From IMG/VR virus record IMGVR_UViG_3300046458_000091, positions 18,802 through 82,801 of that record: 64,000 nucleotides of DNA; one strand, 5' to 3'. This DNA is from a virus. A program made the translations under genes and the position numbers. Position 1 is the first letter of the stretch, and each line of letters opens with the position of its first letter. The notes below the pieces were generated by a model. It saw only the letters and a program-made list of their open reading frames with translations, ran no database searches and was not told the origin of the DNA. Shown here piece by piece: positions 63,913-64,000 of the stretch.

Positions 63913-64000
63913 TTACGGTAGTTCTTGGTCCCGCTCTGCGAACAGATTTATCACACGGGCCTTTAATTTATCGGCCATACAGGGATTCAGCGCGTTTTCG
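63913..64000 (-). CDS. Possible C-terminal end of a gene running off the right edge
   Basis: On the minus strand a frame enters from the edge and ends with TAA at 63913-63915; visible residues include LKARVINLFAERDQELP. This looks coding but is short (29 codons). An in-frame ATG at 63976-63978 would give only 21 residues. Confidence 0.35.
   Translation of the reverse strand, partial: ENALNPCMADKLKARVINLFAERDQELP

Noticed and set aside
1-64000. Insertion sequences or transposase genes
   Set aside because: No transposase-like ORF and no terminal inverted repeats of IS type were seen.

Overview
The window reads as most of a contractile-tailed (myovirus-type) temperate phage that can also live as a plasmid, that is, a phage-plasmid. 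GC content, codon use and protein flavour (RdgC, a signal-peptide nuclease, Pseudomonas-like regulators and membrane proteins) suggest a gammaproteobacterial host, most likely Pseudomonas; this is inference, not a database match. Both ends cut genes, so the element continues outside the window.

Layout. (1) 0-5 kb: a minus-strand repressor-like gene cut by the left edge, then plus-strand ssb, rdgC, small unknown genes and a tyrosine integrase. (2) 5-16.7 kb, minus strand: secreted nuclease, lysis genes, then tail genes (assembly protein with a probable frameshift, tube/baseplate proteins, sheath), two small head-region proteins and the major capsid protein. (3) 16.8-22.8 kb: two giant polyvalent proteins, one with LPD3-like and adenine-methyltransferase domains, the other with a degenerate metallopeptidase (LPD1) domain. 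(4) 22.8-35.3 kb: small early or accessory genes, many with their own terminator, a terminase-nuclease paralog, an InPase-type polyvalent protein, a type Ib partition cassette (ParA plus ribbon-helix-helix protein) and another polyvalent-like protein. (5) 35.5-36.8 kb: Rep_3 initiator and iteron origin. (6) 36.9-51 kb: spike, hub, fibres, baseplate, tape measure with a GH19 lysozyme, prohead protease and portal. (7) 51-64 kb: neck/head proteins, Cro-like and LytTR-like regulators, small early proteins, TerL, TerS, a gene-free structured segment and an XRE repressor.

How the parts fit. RepA/iterons and ParA/RHH would keep the prophage as a low-copy plasmid, while the integrase offers chromosomal integration or dimer resolution. 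The polyvalent proteins look like DNA-protecting proteins ejected with the genome, comparable to the Dar proteins of P1.

Two signals tie the element together. First, an 8-bp repeat (consensus AACTCTWW) is arrayed at six places: nine perfect tandem copies upstream of parA (a likely centromere) and shorter arrays at the RHH gene, two early or polyvalent operons, a neck gene and the segment upstream of terS. This suggests that the RHH partition protein also acts as a global regulator, as omega of pSM19035 does with its 7-bp repeats. Second, a short A-M-L-D-S-like motif recurs in the predicted prohead protease, the major capsid protein, a head/tail-region protein and four polyvalent proteins. It may be a prohead targeting or protease-processing signal. 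A third unusual item is a TerL paralog without the ATPase domain and without the first catalytic Asp, placed among early genes.
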